The notes beneath the pieces are model-generated. The model saw only the letters and a list, made by a program, of their open reading frames with translations, was not told the origin of the DNA and searched no databases. This document shows positions 32,915 through 41,223 of a stretch of 64,000 nt of DNA, in pieces. Each line of letters opens with the position of its first letter. Within the stretch, counting starts at the first letter, position 1. Origin of the DNA: Streptomyces cupreus. Its GTDB lineage: Bacteria > Actinomycetota > Actinomycetes > Streptomycetales > Streptomycetaceae. The position numbers were made by a program, and so were the translations under genes. The stretch spans positions 62,001 through 126,000 of the forward strand of contig NZ_JACMSF010000016.1 in NCBI RefSeq assembly GCF_014257025.1. The letters are read 5' to 3'.

Positions 32915-35900
32915 TCAGTTGATCGTCAGGAACCGCTGCACCAGCGCGGCCAGCAGCACCGCCAGCAGCGGCAGCGAGAACCAGAAACTGCCCTGGAGCC
33001 AGCGCAGTTGGCGCACGCTCGGCCGCACCGCGACCCTGACCACCTCGCGCGCCGCCAGCAGCACGATCAGCGCGAGCGCCGCCAGCGCCCCGACCACCGA
33101 CCAGGGCGTCCAGGTCACCTGCGGCCCGATCGGACCGGGATCGGCCTTCGGCACCTCGCCCGCCGGCTGCTTGCGCAGCGCGTACATGGTCACGTCCTCG
33201 TTGACGAACACCTTCCTCAGCTCCTGGCGCCGGTCCAGGTTCTGGATGAGCCGAGGCTCCCAGCTCTCCGAATAGCCGACGTCCATCCGCAGATAGGTGA
33301 CCTGACTGCGGTTGATCATCAGATACGAGTTCGGACCCGCGTCCTTGAGCGCCTTGACCAGGCCCGACACCAGCACCGGGTCCACCGGCGCCGGCGTCGG
33401 CAGATACTCGACCTTCTCCATGTCCCGCGCACCCCACGGCATCGACGGCGTCACGACGTTGACCGTGTCGTTGCTCAGCCACAGCAGCCGCACGCTCGGA
33501 TCGTCATGGGCGTACACGTACTCCATGGCAGCGACCTCGCCGGGCCGGATCCGCTCGAACGGCTCGTTGCCCCAACGGGCCACCAGGAAGCCGCCCATGA
33601 GCACCAGGCCCGCCATGAACGCGGCCAGTGGAGCGAGGCTCACCCGGTCCTTGTCGCGCTCCTTCGCGGTGACGCCGGTACGCGGGAAGAGGGCGAGGCC
33701 GGTCAGCAGGGCCGCGCCCGGCAGCGCGAACATGAAAACGCGCAGCGCCATTTCGCCGCCGTAACTCTGCATGCCGAAGCCGAGGAACGGGACGAAGGTG
33801 AGGACCAGCAGGGACCGCTCGCGGTACTTGTGGTCGCGGCGGCGCCACCAGCCCCAGCAGGCCATGGCCATCACACCGCCGGCCAGCAGCACGCGCGTGT
33901 ACAGCACCAGTTTGTGGGTGGAACTGCCGCCCTCGATACGGCCGGAGACCGACGAGGAGACATTGGAGCCGACGCCGCCGACGCCGCCGAAGAGCTCGTC
34001 GAAGTGCCCCGACCAGTACGGCTCGGCCATGAAGCCGATCCAGGACACCACCATGACACCGAACAGGACGGGCAGCCCGCGCAGTTCGCTGCGGCCGACC
34101 AGCACCAGCACCGCCAGCACGCCGAGCATCACGAACGGGGTCAGCTGATGGGCCGGCACGCTCGCCGCGAACAGCCCCATGACCACCAGCAGCAGCACCG
34201 CCCGCTGCCGCCGGTCCGTCGGCTCGACCTCCAGCTCACCCGGCCGCACCTTCGTCCAGATCACCCGCGGCGCCCGGAACCACACCAACAGGATCGCCGC
34301 GAACACCAGATACAGCACATAGGTGAACCCCTGCGGCGAGAAGTAGTCCTGGCCGACCCAGCCGCTCAGCACGAACACCCAGATGCCGGTCCACCGGGCC
34401 CGCCAGCTCGCCCGCATCGAGCGGGTCAGCAGGAACATCGGGACCAGATACAGCAGTTGCATGGTCAGCGGCCACCAGCGGATGACCTCGGTGAGATCCG
34501 AGACCCCGCAGGCCTGCGCCACGAACGCGGCCACCGCGAAGAAGCCGGGCCAGCTCCAGCGCGCGTCCAGGTCCGGTACGGCGGACCCGGTGCGGTCGAT
34601 GTGGTCGAGGAACCCGAGATGCTGCCAGGCCGTGGCGAACCGCGGCTCGGTCTCGATCAGCGCGGGCAGGGCGTGCAGCGATACGACGGTCGCCAGCAGC
34701 GTGACCAGCAGCAGCGCCCGGTGCTCGCGGCCCAGCCAGAGCAGCGAGGCGAAGACCGTGACCAGCAGCCCGGCGCCGATCAGCGTCGGCATGGGCAGCA
34801 CGGAGATCAGCCCGAGCCCGCCCATCTCGTCCAGATCGGCCTCGCCGAGCCGCAGCGCGGGCACCCAGTACAGCAGCAGCGCGGCGGTCAGCAGACAGCC
34901 GAGGACCACACCGAGCCGGGTCGGCGACAGCCCCGCCCCCACGGGAGGTTCCTCGGGCTCGCGCGCCTCCTCCCGTACCGCCTCCGGCACCGCCGGTACG
35001 ACCGCCTTCTCCTCCGCCTCGAAGGGCGCGTCCACCTCCGGCTCCCGCTTCTCCACGGGCAGCCCGACGGCCCACGTCGGCCGGTGCTCGACCCCCTTCA
35101 CCGCGGGCAGACCGGTGGGCGGGGTGCCAGGTCCGGGACGGACGTCGGGGCGGCGGTCCAGGTGGTCGAAGTCGACGTGGATGCCGAGGGTGAGGGTGTC
35201 GCTGTCCAGCGCCCAGACGGGCCCGCGCCCCCGCGCCCCCTCGGCCGGCTCGCGCCTCCCCAGGTCGGCGAGGTCACCGTCGGGCGCCAAGCCCTCGGGG
35301 ATCTCGGCCGGCGCGGTCATCACGGTCCGGTACAGCTTGGGCGCCGCGATGGCCACGATCACCGCCAGTGCGCAGATCTCGGCGACACCCGCGCCGGTCA
35401 GCCCCATCCGGGGGAGCAGCAGCAGGGTCAGCCCGAGCACCAGCGCGCACAACAGACCCTGGAGCCAGGCCAGTCCCGCGGTGCGGCTCTGCGCGCGCAG
35501 CACCGCGAAGTACGTCTCCATCACGACCCGCAGCAGCCCGCCGATCGCGAACCAGCGCAGCAGCGGGGTCGCCGCGTCCGCGTACCCCGTGCCGAACACA
35601 CCCAGGATCCACGGCGCCCCGAAGAACAGGATCGCCGCGACCGGGATCATGATCTTCGCCATGCGCCTGAGCGCGGCCCGGGTGTTGGCGGCGAGCCGGC
35701 TCGGGTCGTGCGAGCCCTCGACGGTCAGCGAGGCGCCCATGTTGATGGCGAGCAGATTGACCGTGCCGCCGATCGTCGCGGTGATGTAGAAGTACGCGTT
35801 GTCCTCGGAGCTGACCTGCGCGGCCACGATCACGGGGATGAGATAGACCACGGCGAGCGAGAACAGCGAGCCGGTGTAGTCGCCCGCGAGGAACTTGCCG

Positions 35901-36613
35901 ACCTCCTTCAGCGAGGGCGGCTTCGCGTGCTCCTCGGTCGACTTCACATGCCGTGGCACAAGACGCCGGAACACCAGCCAGCCCAGCGGCAGCACCGAGA
36001 TCGCGATGGCCGCGACCCAGGAGACGAACACCCCGGTCGTCGGGATCGCCGCCGCGAAGGCGACCAGCAGGCCCAGCTTCACCGCGGAGAACGCGGTGTT
36101 GCCCACCGGCACCCACAGCGCGCTGCGCAGCCCGGTCAGCACCCCGTCCTGGAGGGTCAGCAGATTCCAGGCGACGACGGCCACCACGAAGCCGAGCCCG
36201 TTGACCGGACCGTCCAGGAACCGGTACGAGGGCCCCCACACATCCAGCGTGACCAGGAAGACCCCCGCGGCCAGCGCCACGACCACCGAACTGCCCGCGT
36301 ATGTACGGAAGATCAGCCGTCCCGTGGCACGGCCCGCGATCGGGATGAACCGGGCCAGCGCGCCGGTCAGGGTCACCGCGGTCAGGCCCGCGAGGAACTT
36401 CATCGCGGCGATCGCGGCGGAGCCCTGGCCGACCGCCGACTCGGAGTAGTAGCGGGCCGCGGCCAGCCAGAAACCGAGACCGAGTACCGCGGAGATCCCG
36501 GTGTTGAGCATCAGGGCATAGGCGTTGCGGAACAGCTGGCTGCCGCGCCCCGACTGCTCGGGCGCCTGGGCGGCGGGCTGCGCGGCCTCGGTCGTGGTCG
36601 TCGTGTCAGACAC
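32915..36613 (-). CDS. Polysaccharide flippase fused to a polytopic membrane glycosyltransferase-like domain
   Basis: This 1232-residue membrane protein has two modules. Residues about 25-440 form a Wzx/MurJ-type lipid-linked oligosaccharide flippase (NAYALMLNTGISAVLGLGFW; IAAMKFLAGLTAVTLTGALARFI) with 12 or more helices. A charged, Pro/Glu-rich linker spans about 445-585. Residues about 590-1232 form a second 12-helix module with large extracellular loops (EPRFATAWQHLGFLDHIDRTG; GWVGQDYFSPQGFTYVLYLVF), like Streptomyces GT-C or O-antigen-ligase-type membrane proteins. One chain may thus flip and then extend or transfer a lipid-linked glycan. The start overlaps the deacetylase stop by 8 bases. 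The fusion is unusual; the second module's reaction is inferred. Confidence 0.8.
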   Translation of the reverse strand: MSDTTTTTEAAQPAAQAPEQSGRGSQLFRNAYALMLNTGISAVLGLGFWLAAARYYSESAVGQGSAAIAAMKFLAGLTAVTLTGALARFIPIAGRATGRLIFRTYAGSSVVVALAAGVFLVTLDVWGPSYRFLDGPVNGLGFVVAVVAWNLLTLQDGVLTGLRSALWVPVGNTAFSAVKLGLLVAFAAAIPTTGVFVSWVAAIAISVLPLGWLVFRRLVPRHVKSTEEHAKPPSLKEVGKFLAGDYTGSLFSLAVVYLIPVIVAAQVSSEDNAYFYITATIGGTVNLLAINMGASLTVEGSHDPSRLAANTRAALRRMAKIMIPVAAILFFGAPWILGVFGTGYADAATPLLRWFAIGGLLRVVMETYFAVLRAQSRTAGLAWLQGLLCALVLGLTLLLLPRMGLTGAGVAEICALAVIVAIAAPKLYRTVMTAPAEIPEGLAPDGDLADLGRREPAEGARGRGPVWALDSDTLTLGIHVDFDHLDRRPDVRPGPGTPPTGLPAVKGVEHRPTWAVGLPVEKREPEVDAPFEAEEKAVVPAVPEAVREEAREPEEPPVGAGLSPTRLGVVLGCLLTAALLLYWVPALRLGEADLDEMGGLGLISVLPMPTLIGAGLLVTVFASLLWLGREHRALLLVTLLATVVSLHALPALIETEPRFATAWQHLGFLDHIDRTGSAVPDLDARWSWPGFFAVAAFVAQACGVSDLTEVIRWWPLTMQLLYLVPMFLLTRSMRASWRARWTGIWVFVLSGWVGQDYFSPQGFTYVLYLVFAAILLVWFRAPRVIWTKVRPGELEVEPTDRRQRAVLLLVVMGLFAASVPAHQLTPFVMLGVLAVLVLVGRSELRGLPVLFGVMVVSWIGFMAEPYWSGHFDELFGGVGGVGSNVSSSVSGRIEGGSSTHKLVLYTRVLLAGGVMAMACWGWWRRRDHKYRERSLLVLTFVPFLGFGMQSYGGEMALRVFMFALPGAALLTGLALFPRTGVTAKERDKDRVSLAPLAAFMAGLVLMGGFLVARWGNEPFERIRPGEVAAMEYVYAHDDPSVRLLWLSNDTVNVVTPSMPWGARDMEKVEYLPTPAPVDPVLVSGLVKALKDAGPNSYLMINRSQVTYLRMDVGYSESWEPRLIQNLDRRQELRKVFVNEDVTMYALRKQPAGEVPKADPGPIGPQVTWTPWSVVGALAALALIVLLAAREVVRVAVRPSVRQLRWLQGSFWFSLPLLAVLLAALVQRFLTIN

Positions 36614-37424
36614 GGGTTCGGATGGCCTTCCGGCGTATCTGTCGGGCTCTGCGGACCATGGCGTAGCCCTTGGTGAGGGCCAGGTCCCGGGCGAATGTAC
36701 GGGTGATCGCGCGGCCCTCGACCAGCCGCTGGAACTCCTCGGCGCCGGTGCTGCGCCGCACGGTGACCCGGCGCAGCGCGTACGGCCCCTGCCGGCGCCG
36801 GGCGAGGCCGTTGCCGACGGCGAGCGCCTGGGCGTACCCCGTCTCGCGCACCGCCTCGCGGACCCGGCGGCTGGAGTAGCCGTACGGGTAGGCGAACGAG
36901 GCGGGGGCCGTGCCGAGCTGGTCCGAGACGATCTCCTTGCACAGGATCAGCTCCCGGCGCAGCGCGTCGTCCGGGAGCTGGTCGAGCTGGGGGTGGGTGT
37001 GGCTGTGGCCGCCTACCTCCACTCCGGCGGCGGCCAGTTCGCGGACCTGGTCCCAGTCGAGCATGGTGTCCAGGGCGCCGCCGGTGTCGTACGGGCCGCG
37101 CAGCCAGCCGGTGGAGACGAACAGCGTGGCGGGGAAGCCGTGCTTGGCGAGCACGGGCAGTGCGTGCCGGTGCACGCCCTCGTAGCCGTCGTCGAAGGTG
37201 ACCAGGACCGGGTGTGCGGGCAGTGGGCAGCCGTGGCGCCAACAGGCGGCAAGATCCGTGGTGCTGACCGGGCTGAGGCCCAGGTCGGCGATGACCGCCA
37301 TCTGCTCGGCGAACGCCTCGGGCGTCACCGACAACCCACGGGTGGCGTCGTTCGGCTCGGACGACACCGCGTGGTACATGAGGATCGGCACGGCGGCGTC
37401 ACTCATCACCGAGCCGCTACTCAT
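36606..37424 (-). CDS. Polysaccharide deacetylase (NodB-homology domain)
   Basis: This 272-residue CE4 enzyme opens with VPILMYHAVSSEPN. NodB motif 1 is PVLVTFDDGYEGVHRHALPVL (catalytic base and metal Asp) and motif 2 is VEVGGHSHTHPQLDQL (His-x3-His metal ligands). SFAYPYGYSSRRVREAV is motif 3. No signal peptide is seen, so the enzyme is cytoplasmic or membrane-associated through partners. It probably removes acetyl groups from N-acetyl sugars of the glycan built by this operon. The ATG at 37424 overlaps the upstream GT2 gene; a second ATG at 37406 is possible. The stop overlaps the flippase gene. Confidence 0.88.
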   Translation of the reverse strand: MSSGSVMSDAAVPILMYHAVSSEPNDATRGLSVTPEAFAEQMAVIADLGLSPVSTTDLAACWRHGCPLPAHPVLVTFDDGYEGVHRHALPVLAKHGFPATLFVSTGWLRGPYDTGGALDTMLDWDQVRELAAAGVEVGGHSHTHPQLDQLPDDALRRELILCKEIVSDQLGTAPASFAYPYGYSSRRVREAVRETGYAQALAVGNGLARRRQGPYALRRVTVRRSTGAEEFQRLVEGRAITRTFARDLALTKGYAMVRRARQIRRKAIRTRV

Positions 37425-38406
37425 CCCCGCCCCCCTCGATCGCCGCCACCGAGTAGGTGGCGCCGCCCCTGCGCGCCCGGACACTCCCGACGACATACCC
37501 ACCGGCCGCGGTGAGCACCCCGGCGACGATCGCGCCCGCCCGGCCCGCGCCCCCCGGCCGGGCCAGTACCGCGTCCCGCAGTCCGCGCGCCACCCCGGCG
37601 GGCAGCACCCGGGTGGCGTACCGGCGCTCCGACTCAAGTCCCTTGTCCGCGCCGACACTCCGGGCCACCAGCGCCTTCGACAGGCCCTCGGCGTAGGCAC
37701 GCGTGCGGAAGTACCCGAAGTGCTCGCGTGCCTCGGGTACCCGGTGGTGGATCACCGCACGGTCGTCGATCAACAGGACGGCGTCGGGTCTGGCCCGGGT
37801 GAGCCGGATGCACAGCTCCGTCTCCTCGCAGCCCAGCGGCCGCTTGTCGCCGTCGCGTCCGATGCCGGTGGCGAAGCCGCCCGCCGCGTCGAACGCGGTA
37901 CGCCTGAAGGAGGCGTTGCCGCCGAGGACGTTGCGCACCCGGACCCGGCCCGGTGGCAGGCCGCGGTAGGTGCAGCCGACCACCCAGTCGAACTCCTCCG
38001 GGAACCACGCCGGACGGCGGCCCGAGGCCCAGATCGGCTCGGTGCGTCCGCCGACCGCCATCACCCGCGGGTCGGCGTACGACGAGGCGAAGTGCCGCAG
38101 CCAGTCCCGCTCGGCCACGGCGTCGTCGTCGAGGAAGGCGATCACCTCGCCGTAGGAGGCGGCGATACCGGTGTTGCGGCCGGCGGACAGGCCGCGGGGA
38201 CCCGCGTTGGCGAGCACCCGCACGTCCGTGGCCTCCTTGTACTCCTTGGCCAGACGCTCCCTGAGGAGGTCGTTGTGGTCGACGACCAGCAGCGTCTCCA
38301 GCGCCGGGCGGGACTGCGCCCGCACCGAGGCGACCGCCGCGAGGATGTCCTCCCAGCGGTCCTCGGTGTACACGCAGATCACGACGGAGATGTCGGGACC
38401 GCTCAA
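37417..38406 (-). CDS. Family 2 glycosyltransferase
   Basis: This 329-residue GT-A-fold enzyme starts at TTG 38406, overlapping the upstream gene stop (TTGA), with GGAGAGG upstream; no other start fits the domain. The nucleotide-sugar fold begins ISVVICVYTEDRWEDILAAV, with DXD-type LDDDAVAERDWL (about residue 95) and acceptor-side NVLGGNASFRRTAFDAAGGF and GCEETELCIRL. The C-terminus has a weak hydrophobic segment. It adds a sugar, probably onto a lipid carrier, for the polysaccharide of this locus. Donor and linkage are not readable. Confidence 0.88.
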   Translation of the reverse strand: MSGPDISVVICVYTEDRWEDILAAVASVRAQSRPALETLLVVDHNDLLRERLAKEYKEATDVRVLANAGPRGLSAGRNTGIAASYGEVIAFLDDDAVAERDWLRHFASSYADPRVMAVGGRTEPIWASGRRPAWFPEEFDWVVGCTYRGLPPGRVRVRNVLGGNASFRRTAFDAAGGFATGIGRDGDKRPLGCEETELCIRLTRARPDAVLLIDDRAVIHHRVPEAREHFGYFRTRAYAEGLSKALVARSVGADKGLESERRYATRVLPAGVARGLRDAVLARPGGAGRAGAIVAGVLTAAGGYVVGSVRARRGGATYSVAAIEGGGDE

Positions 38407-39224
38407 GACACCTCTCCCCGGACCGAGTCGAGCATCGGGGAGCGCTCGGCGCGGCGGCGCAGATCCCGCCGGTTGGAGCGTTCCTTCAGGATCACGTTGA
38501 GCACCCGGAACCCGTCCCGCACCGCGCGCAGATTGCTGGTGCCGTGGATGCGGAGGTACTCGTGGCTCGGTATCTCCTGCACCTTCAGACCCGCCTTGAC
38601 CACCCGGATGTTCATCAGGGTCTCCACCTCGAAGCCGGTGCAGTCGAGGTCGATCTTGTCCAGGCAGTGCCGCCAGAAGGCGTTGTAGCCGTAGCACAGG
38701 TCGGTGTAGCGGGCGCCGAACTTGCGGTTCACGATCGTGCACAGCGCCCAGTTGCCGAGCTTGCGGATGAAGGTCATGTCGTCGGTGCCGCCGCCGTTGG
38801 CGAAGCGGGACCCCTTGGCGAAGTCGGCGCCCGAGACCAGCGCCGAGACATAGCTGACGATCTCCTGCCCGTCGGCGGAGCCGTCCGCGTCGACCATCAC
38901 GATGATGTCGCCGGAGCAGGCCTCGAACCCGGTGATCAGGGCATCCCCCTTGCCCTTGCCCCGCTGCTCCACGACTTTCACGTCCGGCCACAGTTCGCGG
39001 GCCACGTCGACGGTGTTGTCGGTTGAGTTGCCGTCGACCAGCACCACTTCGTGGATCCAGTCCGGCAGGGTCTTGAAGACGTACGGAAGGTTCTCCGCCT
39101 CGTTCATGGCCGGGATGACGACGCTCACCGGCGGCGCGATCGCCAGATGCGAGGAGACGGGCCGGTACGCCCCTGCTGTGCGGTACTTCTCGCCCGTGGC
39201 CGCCGGGCGCAGAACTGAGTTCAT
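38403..39224 (-). CDS. Family 2 glycosyltransferase, dolichyl-phosphate mannosyltransferase-like
   Basis: This 273-residue DPM/DPG-synthase-like GT2 enzyme has the start of the fold as PVSVVIPAMNEAENLPYVF, then HEVVLVDGNSTDNTVDVAREL and the metal-binding DXD in DIIVMVDADGSADGQEI. There are no C-terminal membrane helices. Enzymes of this type transfer a sugar from GDP- or UDP-sugar to a polyprenyl phosphate, which feeds GT-C enzymes such as the fused membrane protein in this operon. It is the first gene of the four-gene block running to 32915 and is followed, with overlapping stops and starts, by the second GT2. Confidence 0.88.
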   Translation of the reverse strand: MNSVLRPAATGEKYRTAGAYRPVSSHLAIAPPVSVVIPAMNEAENLPYVFKTLPDWIHEVVLVDGNSTDNTVDVARELWPDVKVVEQRGKGKGDALITGFEACSGDIIVMVDADGSADGQEIVSYVSALVSGADFAKGSRFANGGGTDDMTFIRKLGNWALCTIVNRKFGARYTDLCYGYNAFWRHCLDKIDLDCTGFEVETLMNIRVVKAGLKVQEIPSHEYLRIHGTSNLRAVRDGFRVLNVILKERSNRRDLRRRAERSPMLDSVRGEVS

Positions 39225-39559
39225 GAGTCTGGTCCCTCTCGTCCGGTGGACCGCCCGCCCCTGGGGCGGCCCGGCTGTGTGTCCGGTTCGAAAGGGGGGT
39301 TATTCACTGGCATAACTCACCGGCTCCGCCAAGGCGACAGCCGATTGCGCGGCACGCCTCGGTCGCGCGCACCTCCAGTACGCCGGCCGAGTGCGGCACC
39401 CCCCTACCGCGCCCCGCGCCGATGCCACCGCGGCCCTGAGCCCTCCCCTGGTCCGCGTAAGTGGTGGTCCGATGCGGGTGAGATGTACGACGGTATTGAC
39501 TATTGCGTCCTTATGGCAAGACCTGGAACCAGGCCTCACGTTTTTTGTTGGTTTATCCG
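39225..39559. promoter_or_regulatory. Intergenic region with promoter for the glycosyltransferase operon
   Basis: This 335-base gap lies between the acetyltransferase gene and the GT2 operon, both on the minus strand. The minus strand carries TTGCCA (39519-39514) and TACCGT (39495-39490) with 18-base spacing, a plausible promoter with a leader of about 260 bases. A small CCTGG-AA-CCAGG hairpin at 39521-39532 followed by a T-run may terminate or attenuate. The region around 39480-39570 is noticeably AT-richer than its surroundings. No gene seen. Confidence 0.45.
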
Positions 39560-40657
39560 TTACTTCCGACCTGAGCGGATCTTTCCCACCCGCTTGAGCA
39601 GGCGGTCGGCGGGCTCGAACAGCTCCGGCCGGGACACGACGACATTGCGCAGGGCCCGCACCGGGGCACGGCGTGCCCGATGCCCGAGCGCCACCGGGTG
39701 ACGCCGGGTCACCCACCCCTCGGCCACGCTGAGCTCGCGTGACTTCAGGGAGTCCTTGTATTCCTTCTGGCCCCGGCCGAGGTCCAGATAGGCGATGCCG
39801 TCGGCGGCGGCCGCCTCGGCCATCCGCAGATGCAGCACCAGACCGGGGGAGTACTTCGAGAACGCCGGGTCGTACGCCGGGAACCAGCAGGCCAGCACCC
39901 GTTCGGTACGCAGCCCGAAGTGCGCGGCGATCGGCTTGTCCTCCGCGTACAGCACCGACAGGACCCCGGCGAACGACTCGGTGCGGGTGTGGAACAGCTG
40001 CTCCACAAGCCGCGTGATCCAGTCCTGGGCGAAGCGGTCGCTGCGCCCGGTCCTGCGGTACTGCGCCGACTTCCAGCCCATCAGGGTGCGCAGCGCGGCC
40101 GGGTCCCGCTCGTCGTGCACATACCGCACGCCGGGGTGGTCGCGCCCCAGCTTGCGCTCCTTGGCGAGCGTGGTCCGGGTGAACTTGGGGGAGCGCTCCC
40201 GAAGTTGGCCGAGATACACCTCGTACCCCTGGTCCACGTCCATGACCGGCGAGGGGAACGAGCCGGTGGCCTCGGCCCGGAACCCCGTCTGGCCCTCGAC
40301 GAGGTGGTCGAACTCCCACACCGCGAGCCCACAGGCCCGCAGCAGTTCCCTGGCGTCCCAGGTGAACCCCGGCCGGTGCACCACGCCCTGGGCGTCGGAG
40401 ACCCCGAGCCCGATGGCCCGGCCCACGCCGGCGGCCGTTCTCTGGTACGGGAAGAACGCGGCGGGCTCGCCCGACTCGCGTACGACCGCGATCCGCACGC
40501 CGCTGCGGCAGCGGCCGACGGCCAGCGCGAACTCGGGTGACAGGAACGGGTTCGCCAGCTCGGGCGACCCGTTGAGATGGGCCTTGGACTGCATCGCCGT
40601 CCACGCCGTCCGGTCGGCGGCGGTCAGCTCGCCGGGACGGTACACGCTGATGTCCAC
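39560..40657 (-). CDS. CelD/BcsL-type GNAT acetyltransferase
   Basis: This 365-residue protein has two GNAT-like halves, as in the Acetyltransf_6 (CelD/FemX-like) family linked to cellulose and exopolysaccharide modification. The second half contains FAGVLSVLYAEDKPIAAHFGLR and a signature-like YDPAFSKYSPGLVLHLRMAEAA followed by LDLGRGQKEYKDSL. Such enzymes transfer acyl or aminoacyl groups to sugars or peptides. Its stop is followed by the intergenic region before the GT2 operon. It starts one base after the upstream membrane-protein gene ends, so those two form an operon belonging to the glycan locus. Confidence 0.85.
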   Translation of the reverse strand: MDISVYRPGELTAADRTAWTAMQSKAHLNGSPELANPFLSPEFALAVGRCRSGVRIAVVRESGEPAAFFPYQRTAAGVGRAIGLGVSDAQGVVHRPGFTWDARELLRACGLAVWEFDHLVEGQTGFRAEATGSFPSPVMDVDQGYEVYLGQLRERSPKFTRTTLAKERKLGRDHPGVRYVHDERDPAALRTLMGWKSAQYRRTGRSDRFAQDWITRLVEQLFHTRTESFAGVLSVLYAEDKPIAAHFGLRTERVLACWFPAYDPAFSKYSPGLVLHLRMAEAAAADGIAYLDLGRGQKEYKDSLKSRELSVAEGWVTRRHPVALGHRARRAPVRALRNVVVSRPELFEPADRLLKRVGKIRSGRK

Positions 40658-40658
40658 G

Positions 40659-41081
40659 TCAGGGATTCCGCCTTCTTTCCGTACGGCCGCGCAGCCGCCG
40701 TACCAGAACCAGCAGGAAGATCAGGGAGCTGAGCGCGGTCACGGCCACGATGCCGCCGGTGGCCGACCACTGGTGCGTGGCCAGCATCCCCTGGGCCACC
40801 AGCATGTCGACGACGACCGCGCCCGCCAACGAGGCGAGCGTCCGGCCGAAGGGATCGAGCCCGCGCAGGGCGGCGGCGATGGCCGCGGCCGGTGTCGCGA
40901 GCAGGAAGAACAGCGTGAGCGGGCCGCGCAGCGGTGAGTCGCTGTCGGCGAGTGCGAGCAGCGCGCCGGCCGCCCCCACGGCCGTCGCGGCGCCCGCCAG
41001 CAGCGGCGCCAGGTCCCCCGGTCCTGGTCGCGCGCGCTGGGCGCCGTCCGTTGAAGATGTCTTCAGCCTTAACGTCTGCAT
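40659..41081 (-). CDS. Small four-helix membrane protein of the glycan locus
   Basis: This 140-residue protein starts at ATG 41081 (MQTLRLKTSSTDGAQRARPG). Four hydrophobic segments follow: LLAGAATAVGAAGALLALA, LTLFFLLATPAAAIAAAL, LASLAGAVVVDMLVAQGML and GIVAVTALSSLIFLLVLV. It ends in a basic tail (RRLRGRTERRRNP) that should face the cytoplasm. I do not recognise a family. It is directly upstream of, and almost touching, the CelD-type acetyltransferase gene, so a supporting role in polysaccharide export or modification is plausible. Confidence 0.7.
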   Translation of the reverse strand: MQTLRLKTSSTDGAQRARPGPGDLAPLLAGAATAVGAAGALLALADSDSPLRGPLTLFFLLATPAAAIAAALRGLDPFGRTLASLAGAVVVDMLVAQGMLATHQWSATGGIVAVTALSSLIFLLVLVRRLRGRTERRRNP

Positions 41082-41174
41082 TGGCGACTTTGCCCCCCGA
41101 AGCGCCGGATGCCGGACTTCAATGTGGCGCAGGCCCGCGGCGGCCGTCAAGACGGCGAGAACGGACAGACAACT

Positions 41175-41209
41175 GTTCCCCGGAGGCGAGTGGGGCACCT
41201 CCGGGGAAC
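41175..41209. terminator. Strong hairpin terminator after the subtilisin gene
   Basis: GTTCCCCGGAGG pairs perfectly with CCTCCGGGGAAC (12-base-pair stem, 11-base loop) about 15 bases beyond the protease stop on the minus strand. Confidence 0.88.
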
Positions 41210-41223
41210 AGGTGGTTCGGGCG

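Noticed and set aside
33008..36676. Very long open frame on the plus strand opposite the flippase-GT gene
   Set aside because: Its product is a low-complexity Arg/Gln/His/Asp-rich chain with no domains. Such antisense frames arise from the strong third-position GC of the real minus-strand gene.
41041..41198. Upstream extension of the small membrane protein to ATG 41198
   Set aside because: The extension overlaps the subtilisin terminator region and adds an unlikely leader; ATG 41081 is followed by a typical hydrophilic start.
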